Assembly: GCA_023409835.1 (NCBI GenBank)
Contig: JAEYQV010000072.1
Coordinates: 1-64,000 of the forward strand
Source of the DNA: Bacillota bacterium
GTDB lineage: Bacteria > Bacillota > Clostridia > Lachnospirales > Lachnospiraceae
Direction: 5' to 3'
Length of the DNA: 64,000 nt
Position numbers and translations under genes: made by a program. This document shows, in pieces, positions 53,968 to 63,153 of the stretch. Every line of letters starts with the position of its first letter. Positions within the stretch are counted from its first letter, which is position 1. The notes under the pieces are model-generated. The model saw only the letters and a list, made by a program, of their open reading frames with translations, was not told the DNA's origin and searched no databases.

Positions 53968-54806
53968 TGTCAGGCAAACGTTTTTGGAAAAAGTTTAAGT
54001 ATTACTTTTCATCAATACTAAGTATATTATTAGGTTTGATCATTGCCTTTCCATTAATATATGCAATATTTGCAGGCTTTAAGGACAATGTGAATTTTGA
54101 CTCCTATCCACCGAAAATCCTTCCGGAGTCATTTCTTAATCTGGATAATTTCGTTCATGTATTAACAGATACATTAATCGTACGCTACATGATTAACTCC
54201 TTTATTATTGCTATCGTTGCAACGGCAGTACGATTAATACTATCTACGTTAGCATCCTATGCATTTGCGTTTTTTAAATTTAGATTTAAAAACTTTTTGT
54301 TTTTCGCCATCGTTGGAACAATGATGATCCCGTCAGAGGCTTTATTGATTTCAAACTATTTAACCGTTAGTAAATTTGGGCTTCTGGATACTTATCTGGG
54401 TGTTGTCTGTGTATATTTCGTATCAGCAACCCAAGTATTTATGTTTCGTCAGAACTTCCTTACGATATCCGGCTCCTTGCGTGAAGCAGCATTTATCGAT
54501 GGCTGTAATGATCTTCAGTTTTATTCCAATATCTGTATTCCTGTTTCTAAACCGGTTATCACAGCCCTTGGTTTATCATCCTTTATCAGTGTTTGGAATA
54601 CATATCTGTGGCCGTTGCTTGTCACAAATAAGGAGCATATGCGAACCGTACAGGTTGGTATTACCATGCTGTCCAGCTCGGATTCGGCAGCAAAGGGCCA
54701 TATATTTGCAGCCGTTGGTGTTATCCTGATTCCGATGATTATTCTCTTTGGTATCAGCCAACGTAATATTGTTCATGGAATCTCCAGCGGTTCCGTGAAG
54801 GGTTAA
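53967..54806 (+). CDS. Carbohydrate ABC transporter permease (MalG-type)
   Basis: 279 residues, six membrane helices, with the EAA loop LREAAFIDGCNDLQFYSNICIP near 171-192. Its ATG shares one base with the previous stop codon (TAATG), so translation is coupled. It forms the channel with the preceding permease. A typical CUT1-family partner. Confidence 0.93.
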   Translation: MSGKRFWKKFKYYFSSILSILLGLIIAFPLIYAIFAGFKDNVNFDSYPPKILPESFLNLDNFVHVLTDTLIVRYMINSFIIAIVATAVRLILSTLASYAFAFFKFRFKNFLFFAIVGTMMIPSEALLISNYLTVSKFGLLDTYLGVVCVYFVSATQVFMFRQNFLTISGSLREAAFIDGCNDLQFYSNICIPVSKPVITALGLSSFISVWNTYLWPLLVTNKEHMRTVQVGITMLSSSDSAAKGHIFAAVGVILIPMIILFGISQRNIVHGISSGSVKG

Positions 54807-54863
54807 GAATATCATACACTTGCTGCAGCAGGTGATGACAAAATAAAAAAGGAGAGTTAACTT

Positions 54864-56330
54864 ATGAGAAAATTTAAAAAGCAATTGTCATTACTGTTAG
54901 TTGTTTCCATGATTGCCACTTCCTTTATTGGATGCGGAAAATCAGAAGAAAGTAAACCTGCCACAGATGGGCAGAAAACTAACACAGAGGGACAGGTAGC
55001 CGAGAACAAGGATGAAAAAACGGATACTGTGGTAAGCGACAGCTTAGTACCTACAGAGCCCACAGAGGTTACCTTTTGGCATTCAATTTCCGGTGAAAAG
55101 GAAGCTGTATTAAAAAGTATTGTTGATAATTACAATGCAGGACCGGGAGCAGAAATCGGTGTTACCGTTAATCCTATTTACCAGGGATCCTATGAAGATT
55201 TCTCTACGAAATTAGCGGCATCTATTCAGTCCGATGATGTAGAGAATTTACCTGATATCGTTCAGTTAAGCTCTAAGGGTATTTTTGATGTAAAGGATTC
55301 TAAATATCTCTATAGTGTACAGAATCTGATTGACAAAGATCCTGAGGGAATTGACACAGCATCATTCAATGCCGCTTCCGCTGCATATTGCACCTATAAC
55401 GGTGGTTTGTTGGGTGTGCCGTTCTCTACCTCTTCCATTATGCTCTATTACAACAAGGATCATTTTGCAGAAGCAGGACTGGATCCGGAAAATCCTCCGA
55501 AAACCCTTGAAGAGCTTGCAGCTGCAGTAGATAAGTTAACCGTTAGAAACGGCAATAAAATTGAACGTTATGGTCTTGGAACTAAGCTGCGTTTCTTCAT
55601 CTTAGGAACCTGGGTTCCGTCACTTGGAGAAGGCCATGCAATGTTTAACCAGGATAATGGTAGAACAGGTATACCGGATCAAATCACCATGACAAAGGAC
55701 GGATCTTTAGAGACTATTCTGACAGAATGGAACAAGGTACTGGCTACCGGTGGTGTTGAGTATACAGATGCTGGTCCGAATTCAAGCTTCTTATCAGGAT
55801 ACTATTCCATGATGTTCGCATCCTCCTCTTCTCTTACTAACATACTGGCTCAGACAGAAGGCAATGGATCTATGCACCTTGGCGTTTCTGAAATTGTAAA
55901 AGTAAATGATAGCTGTACTTCAGCAACCGGTATTGGCGGTTCTGCATTATATATGTTTGACAGAGCGAATGAAAACTCCCTCCTTGCTACTTGGGATTTC
56001 GTTAAATACCTTGCTACCCCTGAGGTATCTGCAGACTGGTTTATGAATACAGGTTACTATCCGATGAATATGAAAGCATTGGAAAGCGACGGCGTTAAAG
56101 CATTAGTTGCTCAGTATCCTCAGTACGATATTATTAATACAATTCTTACTAATTCTGCAGGTTATACAGATTACACCGAGCCCTGGATTCCTTCCTTTAC
56201 AGATACGGATAACTTAATTCAGGATGAGATTATCAGAATGAGTGACGGTGCTCAGGACATCAGCACTACAATTGCTAATATTGATGCAGGAGCAACACAG
56301 AAGCTGAATGACTACATTAGTGCAAACTAA
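54864..56330 (+). CDS. Carbohydrate ABC transporter substrate-binding lipoprotein
   Basis: 488 residues. The signal peptide ends in a lipobox (SFIGC, Cys24), then a Ser/Thr/Lys-rich linker to about residue 65 and a family 1 extracellular solute-binding domain starting PTEVTFWHSISGEKEAVLKSI. It delivers an oligosaccharide, glycerol-phosphate-like compound or polyol to the permeases upstream. AAAAGGAGAG precedes the ATG. The ligand cannot be told from sequence. Confidence 0.92.
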   Translation: MRKFKKQLSLLLVVSMIATSFIGCGKSEESKPATDGQKTNTEGQVAENKDEKTDTVVSDSLVPTEPTEVTFWHSISGEKEAVLKSIVDNYNAGPGAEIGVTVNPIYQGSYEDFSTKLAASIQSDDVENLPDIVQLSSKGIFDVKDSKYLYSVQNLIDKDPEGIDTASFNAASAAYCTYNGGLLGVPFSTSSIMLYYNKDHFAEAGLDPENPPKTLEELAAAVDKLTVRNGNKIERYGLGTKLRFFILGTWVPSLGEGHAMFNQDNGRTGIPDQITMTKDGSLETILTEWNKVLATGGVEYTDAGPNSSFLSGYYSMMFASSSSLTNILAQTEGNGSMHLGVSEIVKVNDSCTSATGIGGSALYMFDRANENSLLATWDFVKYLATPEVSADWFMNTGYYPMNMKALESDGVKALVAQYPQYDIINTILTNSAGYTDYTEPWIPSFTDTDNLIQDEIIRMSDGAQDISTTIANIDAGATQKLNDYISAN

Positions 56331-56362
56331 GACAGAGGTGTATTAAGCATCAGGAGACAATT

Positions 56363-57235
56363 ATGAGATTAGCAACAATGACAAGTCTGTTTCGTGACCA
56401 GCGGGGGAAGGATGAGCATATTAATTATATAGAATCTATGCGCCGCTGTAAGGAAGCCGGATTTCATGTTTTGGATTTAAATATGTGCGCTATGCTGTCC
56501 GGGAAAACGGAGTTTAACGGAGACGACTGGATGATCAAAGCGGACAAGATACGAAATGAAGCGGAGAAGCTGGGTATCGAATTCAGCCAATCCCATCCAC
56601 CGTATCGCCCAACCAAATACCCTCATTTTAAGAAAGTGGAGGAAGAGGCTTATTTTAATGAAATGACACGCCGATCCATCATAATCAGTGGAATGATGGG
56701 CGTAAAATGGGCGGTTATGCATCCGGTAACGACTTTTGAGAGCTCTGAATACAGTATTGAGGACGATATTTCCAGCAATCATGAGGTGTTTGATGAGGTT
56801 ATTGAGCTGGCTATGAAAGAAAATGTCGGTATAGCCTTTGAAAACATGTCAGATAGAGATAATCGGAGAAGATTCGGCTCTACCGTGTCTGAGTTAAAGC
56901 ACCTGATAGATTCCTTTGATAACCCCATGGTAGGTGCATGCTGGGATATCGGACATGGACACAGAATCTATAATGATTCGGTTCGTCCGATTAAGGAAAT
57001 GGGAAAACGTCTTAAGGCATTACATGTGGATGATAACCATGGCAGCACAGATGAACATCTTCTTCCGTACTTAGGAACCATCCAATGGGAAGGAGTAATG
57101 AAGGCTCTGAAGGAGATTGGGTATGAAGGTGACTTTGTATATGAAATCAAGATCAATGATTTCATGCCTGATGATCTGAAGGATGCTGCAGCCAGATTTG
57201 CAGCTGAGGTGGGCCGTTACTTAGTAGCTCTGTAG
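56363..57235 (+). CDS. Sugar phosphate isomerase/epimerase (xylose isomerase-like TIM barrel)
   Basis: A 290-residue AP_endonuc_2 fold. Metal-site residues are visible in AFENMSDRD, GACWDIGHGH, ALHVDDNHG and FVYEIKIND. The family isomerises or epimerises ketoses or inosose-type substrates. The last gene but one of the ABC operon, 32 bp after the binding protein. It probably converts the imported sugar or its oxidised product before the FGGY kinase acts. Confidence 0.85.
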   Translation: MRLATMTSLFRDQRGKDEHINYIESMRRCKEAGFHVLDLNMCAMLSGKTEFNGDDWMIKADKIRNEAEKLGIEFSQSHPPYRPTKYPHFKKVEEEAYFNEMTRRSIIISGMMGVKWAVMHPVTTFESSEYSIEDDISSNHEVFDEVIELAMKENVGIAFENMSDRDNRRRFGSTVSELKHLIDSFDNPMVGACWDIGHGHRIYNDSVRPIKEMGKRLKALHVDDNHGSTDEHLLPYLGTIQWEGVMKALKEIGYEGDFVYEIKINDFMPDDLKDAAARFAAEVGRYLVAL

Positions 57236-57253
57236 AAGTAAAGGAATAGTGAG

Positions 57254-58075
57254 ATGGGAATTCAATTAATTGCTTTAGATCTGGATGGAACCTTGCTTAA
57301 TAGCAAGAAGAAGATTACGCCGCATACATTGGAGCTGCTGCAGAAAGCAGCAGAGAAAGGGGTTATCATCGTTCCGTCTACCGGGCGATCGGCAGACGGA
57401 ATACCGGATCAAATAAAAAAGCTTCCCTATATTCAATATGCATTAACTTTGAATGGTGCAGTTGTAGCTAACATCCGTACAAAAGATATCATTTATCAGT
57501 GCAATTTTAGTAGGGAAGAAGCCTTATATCTTTGGAATTATATTCAAAAATATGATGCGTTGTGTGACTGTGCCATTGACGGAGAACTATACATGGAACA
57601 GCAGACTTTTCTGAGACTGGCAGAGTATGGTCAGTCCCAGGAGCGTATCTTACTAATGAGAAGTACCAGAAAAGAGGCCTATAATATCCGTCAGATGCTG
57701 ATTCAGGAGAATGCAAAATCAGCTAAGATGAATTTATTGTTTAATGATTTTCAGAAACGCTTAACAGCAAAATATGAGCTGGAGCAGATCCCCTTTGTGG
57801 AAGTCAGCAGCTCCCTGGAAAGAAACCTTGAGCTAAATAAAAAGGGTGGAAATAAAGGAAATGGGCTACTAGCTCTGGCAGAACAGCTGGGGATTAAGCA
57901 GGATCAAATCATGGCATGCGGAGACAGTGATAATGATTATAGCATGATAAAGGCCGCCGGATTCGGAGTCGCCATGGGTAATGGTCTGGAGGAAATTAAG
58001 AAAATCGCAAAGGCTGTAACCCGTACCAATGATGAAGATGGAGTTGCCTATGCAATAGAACAGTGGGTATTATAG
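57254..58075 (+). CDS. Cof-type HAD-IIB hydrolase
   Basis: 273 residues. Motif I is ALDLDGTLLNSKKKIT near 7-22, motif II is IIVPSTGRS, a Lys lies in LELNKKGGNKGNGLL, and motif IV is MACGDSDNDYSMIKAAG. The C2B cap is between motifs II and III. Such enzymes dephosphorylate sugar phosphates or flavin precursors. It ends the ABC operon, 18 bp after the epimerase gene, and may relieve sugar-phosphate stress. AAAGGAA precedes the ATG. Confidence 0.9.
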   Translation: MGIQLIALDLDGTLLNSKKKITPHTLELLQKAAEKGVIIVPSTGRSADGIPDQIKKLPYIQYALTLNGAVVANIRTKDIIYQCNFSREEALYLWNYIQKYDALCDCAIDGELYMEQQTFLRLAEYGQSQERILLMRSTRKEAYNIRQMLIQENAKSAKMNLLFNDFQKRLTAKYELEQIPFVEVSSSLERNLELNKKGGNKGNGLLALAEQLGIKQDQIMACGDSDNDYSMIKAAGFGVAMGNGLEEIKKIAKAVTRTNDEDGVAYAIEQWVL

Positions 58076-58099
58076 TTATTACAAAATTAATAGCTTAAG

Positions 58100-58143
58100 A
58101 AAAAACAGGTGCCAGGCCCAATAGGGTGAGGCACCTGTTTTTT
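58100..58143. terminator. Bidirectional terminator of the ABC operon
   Basis: A perfect 14-bp stem, AAAAAACAGGTGCC with its complement, and a 16-nt loop, ending in six T residues. Confidence 0.88.
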
Positions 58144-58216
58144 AGATAAGCGGTTTGCGGCCAAAGGCAGGTAATCCGCTGATGCAGTTCCTTACTACAA
58201 TAGCATCAAACCGTTC

Positions 58217-58378
58217 TTATTCGTCAGTACGATTGGCTGGAGAATTGTATTCCATGTGAAGCTTATCCTTGATTAATTTGTCTTTATCGGAAGAAGAGGC
58301 TGTAACATCGATACCGGCCTTATTAAGATGTACCTTCTCCTTTTCCTTTCGGTATTTCTGGTTCGCCTGTTTGCTCAT
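58217..58378 (-). CDS. Small hydrophilic protein, 53 residues, function unknown
   Basis: A minus-strand frame with GGGAGTG ten bases before its ATG. The protein begins MSKQANQKYRKEKEKVHL and ends EYNSPANRTDE. It is rich in Lys, Asp, Ser and Asn, with no hydrophobic core, signal or membrane segment, and would be largely disordered. Size and composition recall small spore or nucleic-acid-binding proteins, but no family is recognised. It shares the bidirectional terminator at 58100. The ribosome site and clean reading frame support it as real. The 58379-58650 gap upstream holds no other gene. Confidence 0.6.
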   Translation of the reverse strand: MSKQANQKYRKEKEKVHLNKAGIDVTASSSDKDKLIKDKLHMEYNSPANRTDE

Positions 58379-58694
58379 GACATCACTCCCTTATAATAGC
58401 ATAAGTTTAGTCTTTCAAAATTCACTGTATCTATGCATGGCAATGATAATTGAAATGGAAAGAAATAATAAGTATCTCTGATATTCCCATGCTTTTTGTA
58501 TGATATTACACAAGACCTATAAGAAGAGCAAATGTTCTGAAGTATAATGAAAAGGCATAGGAAATGGATCAGGGGGACGAAAAATACAGGAAAATACTTG
58601 TCTAATAGGCGAAATAAGGGTAATATAATTGTAAAGGAAAAGGGAATTATGTATTATTCTGTATCTATTGGCCCCGATTGAAACGGAGTCTAAA

Positions 58695-60410
58695 ATGAGC
58701 TATCAATATGTTGCTTATATCGGATTATTATTTGTCTCAGCTGTAATAACCTTATTTCTGGGCGTCATTGTATTAATCGGCCAGAGAAGGTCTAAGAGAG
58801 CTTACTATTTTGTTGCCAGTATGTTAGCATTAACGCTTTGGTCGCTGCCGAATGCATTTGAAATGCTGGGGATGTCCCTGCAGGAGAAGCTATTCTGGGG
58901 CAATGTGCAATATCTTGCTTATTGCTATTCACCGCTTATGCTCGCAGCACTCTGTATGGATTTTACCGGATATGACAGATATATTAAGAATAAGAGATTA
59001 CTATGGATGGCGGTGCTTCCTACCATTATCCTTCTGCTGGTTTGGACGAACGGTTATCATGGGTTAATCCGCTATGACGTGAGTCTGGACGCTAGTGGTC
59101 CGTTCCCCGTCCTATCGAAAAGCTATGGGATAGCCTTTTATATTCATGCAGCCTATTCCTATGCTTTAAATATGACAGCGGTCGTCCTGTTGATCCGGGC
59201 ATTGTTTATTAACAAATCAATCTACTACAAGCAAACAGTAATTCTACTGATTGGCTCCAGCTTAATTATCATACCGAACATGATCTATGTATTTGGCTTA
59301 AGCCCATTTAAAGTTGATATTACCCCGGTATTCTTTGGCCCGGCAGGAATTATCACGATGTGGGCTATTTTTCGGTATAAGCTTTTTGAGCTGATACCCG
59401 TGGCAAGGAATACTGTAATTGAGACAATGAATCTAGGGGTTATGGTACTGGATCTGGCAGATAAGGTAATCGATATGAATCCGGCATTTATGAGGATAGC
59501 AGGGTTAACAGCCTCCCGATTTTATGATAAAGATATCGAAGAGGTGTGCGGAAACATACCGAAGCTATTGGAGGCCTATAGGAAGAAGATCGACAATTTT
59601 GACATTGTTGTAATGCAACCGGATAAAACAGATATTTATGAGGTGCTGATTACGCCATTAAGGGATAAGAAAGGAACCCTTATCGGAAAAATTGCTGTTG
59701 CTTATGAGGTTACAGAGAAGAAGCGGGTACAGCAGGAATATCTAAAGCAACAGAAGACACTGGCAGGTATGGAGGTGAAGGAACAGCTGGCAAGAGACCT
59801 CCATGATAATCTGGGACAGCTATTGGGCTTTATCAGCATGCAGTCACAGGGAATCATCCAGGAGCTTAACAATGCCGGAATAGATATGGTGTCCGATAAA
59901 TTGGAGCGATTAATTAAGGTATCGCAGGAGGCTCACTCTGAGATCCGGGAATACATTCGGGAGATTAGAACCTCGGTAAATCAACAACAGGTTTTTTTCG
60001 AGGAATTAAAAAAGTCTATAAACTCCTTCGAATACCAAACCGGAATTCCGATTGAGCTGGAGTATTACGGTGAGATATCGGCGGATAATATAAACCCCTA
60101 CTTAAGGATTCATCTGATGAATATAATAAAAGAAGCCTTGAATAATATCAGAAAGCACGCGAAGGCTACCAGGGTGCAGCTTACATTACAGAGGGCGGAG
60201 CAACAGCTGATGGTCTCTATTGCAGATAACGGGAAGGGCTTTGAGTTAACTGATCCGGAGAGCGGTACAGGAGGCTTTGGAATGAATATTCTTCAGGAAA
60301 GAGCCCGCTTAGTCGGCGGTCAGCTACAGATACATTCTGAAATAGGAAAAGGTACACAGGTTATGCTATCGGTACCATTAATGCAAGGAGGGCTTCAAAA
60401 TGAAGATTAA
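58695..60410 (+). CDS. Sensor histidine kinase, 7TM sensor, PAS, HisKA_3 type
   Basis: About 571 residues. Seven membrane helices (about 5-225) form a 7TM-type N-terminal sensor. A PAS domain follows (about 235-345), then a HisKA_3 helix with the phosphorylated His in ARDLHDNLGQLLGF near 370. The ATPase has N-box NIIKEALNNIRKHAKAT and G-boxes ADNGKGF and GTGGFGMN. ACGGAG supports the ATG at 58695 over an upstream TTG at 58668. It overlaps its response regulator by 11 bp. The stimulus is unknown. Confidence 0.88.
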   Translation: MSYQYVAYIGLLFVSAVITLFLGVIVLIGQRRSKRAYYFVASMLALTLWSLPNAFEMLGMSLQEKLFWGNVQYLAYCYSPLMLAALCMDFTGYDRYIKNKRLLWMAVLPTIILLLVWTNGYHGLIRYDVSLDASGPFPVLSKSYGIAFYIHAAYSYALNMTAVVLLIRALFINKSIYYKQTVILLIGSSLIIIPNMIYVFGLSPFKVDITPVFFGPAGIITMWAIFRYKLFELIPVARNTVIETMNLGVMVLDLADKVIDMNPAFMRIAGLTASRFYDKDIEEVCGNIPKLLEAYRKKIDNFDIVVMQPDKTDIYEVLITPLRDKKGTLIGKIAVAYEVTEKKRVQQEYLKQQKTLAGMEVKEQLARDLHDNLGQLLGFISMQSQGIIQELNNAGIDMVSDKLERLIKVSQEAHSEIREYIREIRTSVNQQQVFFEELKKSINSFEYQTGIPIELEYYGEISADNINPYLRIHLMNIIKEALNNIRKHAKATRVQLTLQRAEQQLMVSIADNGKGFELTDPESGTGGFGMNILQERARLVGGQLQIHSEIGKGTQVMLSVPLMQGGLQNED

Positions 60411-61068
60411 GCTGATGCTGGTGGATGATCATCTCCTATTCATGGAGGGGCTGCAATATCTTCTGGAGACAAATGGTATTCAGGTGGAGGGGAAAGCGAA
60501 AAGCGGCAGAGAGGCTTTGATTAAGGCCCGTATACTTAATCCGGAGATTATACTTATGGATATCAGAATGCCGGAATGCACCGGATTGGAGGCATTAAAG
60601 CTAATTAAGGCGGAACTGCCGGAGATTAAGATTATTATGCTAACTACCTCGGAGGAGGATGAGGACTTATTCGATGCGATGAAATACGGAGCCTCCGGAT
60701 ATTTACTTAAGAACACGGATGCGAAGGAGCTGATCAATATTATTGAACAGGTTTATCGTAATGAGGCAACGATCTCAGCGGATTTAGCGACGAAGATCAT
60801 TCATGAGCTTAAGATATCCGGCACCAGGGAGGCGAAAGCCCTTCCGGCAAATACCGATATACAGGAGCGGACATTACTGACAGATCGGCAGCTTGAAATT
60901 CTTGAAATGGTAGCAGAGGGTAAGCACTATAAGGAAGTCGGGGAAGTCTTGGGGCTTAAGGAACGAACAATTAAATATCATATGGGAAAGATAATGGAAT
61001 ACCTGCACCTGGAAAACAGATCACAGGTAATTGCTTATGCGAGTAGAAACCGATGGATTGATTCATGA
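60400..61068 (+). CDS. NarL/LuxR-type response regulator
   Basis: 222 residues. The receiver has Asp54 in ILMDIRMPE, acidic residues VDD near 8-10, Thr in MLTTSEE and Lys in YLLKNTD. The C-terminal LuxR HTH is LTDRQLEILEMVAEGKHYKEVGEVLGLKERTI. It is paired with the kinase upstream by a translational overlap. AAGGAGGG precedes the ATG. Targets are not evident. Confidence 0.92.
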   Translation: MKIKLMLVDDHLLFMEGLQYLLETNGIQVEGKAKSGREALIKARILNPEIILMDIRMPECTGLEALKLIKAELPEIKIIMLTTSEEDEDLFDAMKYGASGYLLKNTDAKELINIIEQVYRNEATISADLATKIIHELKISGTREAKALPANTDIQERTLLTDRQLEILEMVAEGKHYKEVGEVLGLKERTIKYHMGKIMEYLHLENRSQVIAYASRNRWIDS

Positions 61069-61110
61069 GATTATGGTATGAAAGCGATGAAAGAGAAACA
61101 CAGTAAGTAA

Positions 61111-61144
61111 CAGCAGCACTAAAACCGGTGCTGCTGCTTTTTTT
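61111..61144 (+). terminator. Terminator of the NarL-type two-component operon
   Basis: CAGCAGCAC pairs with GTGCTGCTG around an 8-nt loop, followed by C and seven T residues. A textbook intrinsic terminator. Confidence 0.92.
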
Positions 61145-61187
61145 ACGGATGAATAATAGCCGTTAATCCTTCTTAAGATTCAGTTTT

Positions 61188-61229
61188 GGTCATATTCAGG
61201 TCACATACCGGTTATATAGTAGTCACATC
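61188..61229 (+). promoter_or_regulatory. Direct repeats: probable HssR-type response regulator binding site
   Basis: GGTCATATT-CA-GGTCACATA is a direct repeat with an 11-bp period, and AGTCACATC repeats 22 bp further on. The first two repeats cover the -35 region of a TATAGT -10 box (61215-61220). The pattern resembles the GTTCATATT-N2-GTTCATATT repeat that I recall for staphylococcal HssR. A palindrome, ATTACAGCTGTAAT, lies at 61237-61250. Confidence 0.65.
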
Positions 61230-61352
61230 GATGAACATTACAGCTGTAATAAAGAGAACAGAATGCTTATAGAAGCAGTGATAACAATTTAATATATGGA
61301 AGAAAATGTGGCAACACATTCATGATAATTAGAAAAGGAAAGAGGTAAGGTT

Positions 61353-62444
61353 ATGAAATTAGCATGGAAAGAAGTAAAGCATAGCGTATCAAAGTATTTA
61401 CTAATAGAGAGTATACTGATTCTGCTGATATTTATGGTTGTATTCTTATCAGGTCTGGCCAATGGACTGGGGTGGGCAATTAGTGCTTCGGTTGAAAAGA
61501 CAGATGCAGAGTATTTTGTCATCAGTACAGATGCAGAGAAATTAATTTCCATATCCAATGTTGAAGCAGAAGTACTGGAGCAGGTAGCTTCCCAAACCAA
61601 GGACAATGTAACAGGTCTGAATATAAAAAGATCAAATCTGAATACCTTAGCGGAGGATAAGAAACTGGATGTAACATATTTTTCTGTTGATCCGAAGAGC
61701 TTCCTTTCCCCGGACATAACCGAAGGAAATGCAATCACAGGGGCTCTGGCGGAGTATCTCATTGTACTGGATGATTCCTTTAAGGAACAGAATATCGCCA
61801 TCGGCGATGTTGTTGTGGATTCCGTAACCGGGCTTCCATTAACGGTAGCAGGCTTTACAAAGGATGAGATATATGGACACTCACCGGTGGGCTTTATCAG
61901 CAACGATACCTTTACCGCACTCAACAGAGAGGTGAATTCATCCTACGTGGAAAGGTATAATGCCATCGCGGTGCAAGGCTCTGATATTGAAAATATTAAT
62001 ATTAAGGGATTAGAGGTTGTTGATAAAGCAACCATTGTGAATAATCTTCCGGGATATGCTGCCGAGCAGCTAACAATTAAAATGATACTTTGGGTTCTGG
62101 TGATCATCTCCGCAGCGGTTCTAGGTGTATTCTTCTATGTAATTACGATACAGAAGCAAAAGCAGTTTGGCGTTCTAAAGGCAGTGGGAATGAAGATGTC
62201 AGAGCTTACAAGATATATTACGAGTCAGGTTCTTCTGCTGGCGATTATCGGTGTGGCAATCGGGAACCTTCTTACGATTGGTATGGCAGCCATGCTCCCG
62301 AGCAGCATGCCGTTCTTTCTTAAGGTACCGATGGTAATCCTGATCTCCGTTGTTTTTGTCTTAATCTCATTACTTACCAGCTTAGTATCGGTAAGAAAAG
62401 TTGCAAAAGTTGATCCAATTGTTATAATAGGAGGTAATGAATAA
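61353..62444 (+). CDS. hrtB: HrtB-like ABC permease, FtsX domain
   Basis: 363 residues. An N-terminal helix (about 15-38), an external domain, then three C-terminal helices carry the FtsX motif (KQKQFGVLKAVGMKMSEL). The N-terminus MKLAWKEV plus FLSGLANGLG matches HrtB, the permease of the heme-stress exporter of Gram-positives, in both sequence style and length. Heme or a related porphyrin is the likely signal or substrate. AAAGAGGTAAGG precedes the ATG. The ATPase follows with a one-base overlap. Confidence 0.8.
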   Translation: MKLAWKEVKHSVSKYLLIESILILLIFMVVFLSGLANGLGWAISASVEKTDAEYFVISTDAEKLISISNVEAEVLEQVASQTKDNVTGLNIKRSNLNTLAEDKKLDVTYFSVDPKSFLSPDITEGNAITGALAEYLIVLDDSFKEQNIAIGDVVVDSVTGLPLTVAGFTKDEIYGHSPVGFISNDTFTALNREVNSSYVERYNAIAVQGSDIENINIKGLEVVDKATIVNNLPGYAAEQLTIKMILWVLVIISAAVLGVFFYVITIQKQKQFGVLKAVGMKMSELTRYITSQVLLLAIIGVAIGNLLTIGMAAMLPSSMPFFLKVPMVILISVVFVLISLLTSLVSVRKVAKVDPIVIIGGNE

Positions 62445-63133
62445 TGAAAAATGAATATGCATTGCAGTTAAGTAATATATCAAAATCATATCAGGATGGG
62501 GATCAGGAAAACCTTATACTAAAAAATATTTCCCTGGAGGTAAAGCCCGGTGAATTCATCGCAATTATCGGCCCCTCCGGCTCCGGGAAAAGCACATTCC
62601 TGTCCATAGCCGGTGCCCTGCTTTCTCCCACGGATGGCAGTGTCGTAGTAGGGGGCTCCAAGCTTTTAAGGAAACAGAACAAGAAGCTCGTTAAAATTCG
62701 CAGGGAGAAGATTGGATTTATCTTTCAGAGCCATCACCTGCTTCCTTACCTGACGGCGAAGGAGCAGCTTACCTTTGTGGCTGATATGAACAAAAGAAAG
62801 GGTAAACCCGTCATGAAGGCGGATGACATGCTGGAGGATCTCGGATTATCAAGCTGTTCTGATAAATATCCCGCCAAGATGTCCGGCGGTGAAAAACAGC
62901 GCGTTGCCATTGCAAGAGCGTTTATGAATAATCCGGATGTTATTCTGGCGGATGAACCGACGGCTAGCTTAGATGGTATTCGGGGCAGGCAGGTAGTGGA
63001 GTTAATTAGGAAGGAAGTCAAGAAGCATAATAAGGCAGCCATTATGGTAACCCATGATGAAAGAGTATTAGACCTGGTGGATGCTGTATATCGTTTGGAA
63101 CAGGCCGAATTGAAGAAGGTAGTAAATAGCTAA
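62444..63133 (+). CDS. hrtA: HrtA-like ABC ATPase
   Basis: 229 residues. Walker A is GPSGSGKST, the signature is MSGGEKQRVAIARAFMNNP, Walker B is VILADEPTASLD, and the H-loop is MVTHDE. The stretch GFIFQSHHLLPYL also matches HrtA well. It powers the permease encoded just before it. The ATG overlaps the permease stop by one base, and AGGAGG lies just upstream within the permease gene. Confidence 0.85.
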   Translation: MKNEYALQLSNISKSYQDGDQENLILKNISLEVKPGEFIAIIGPSGSGKSTFLSIAGALLSPTDGSVVVGGSKLLRKQNKKLVKIRREKIGFIFQSHHLLPYLTAKEQLTFVADMNKRKGKPVMKADDMLEDLGLSSCSDKYPAKMSGGEKQRVAIARAFMNNPDVILADEPTASLDGIRGRQVVELIRKEVKKHNKAAIMVTHDERVLDLVDAVYRLEQAELKKVVNS

Positions 63134-63153
63134 ACTTAAAGGCAGGTGATAGC

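Noticed and set aside
58650..58682. Ten-codon leader peptide before the sensor kinase
   Set aside because: It has a ribosome-like GGAAAAGGGA, but so short a frame cannot be distinguished from chance.
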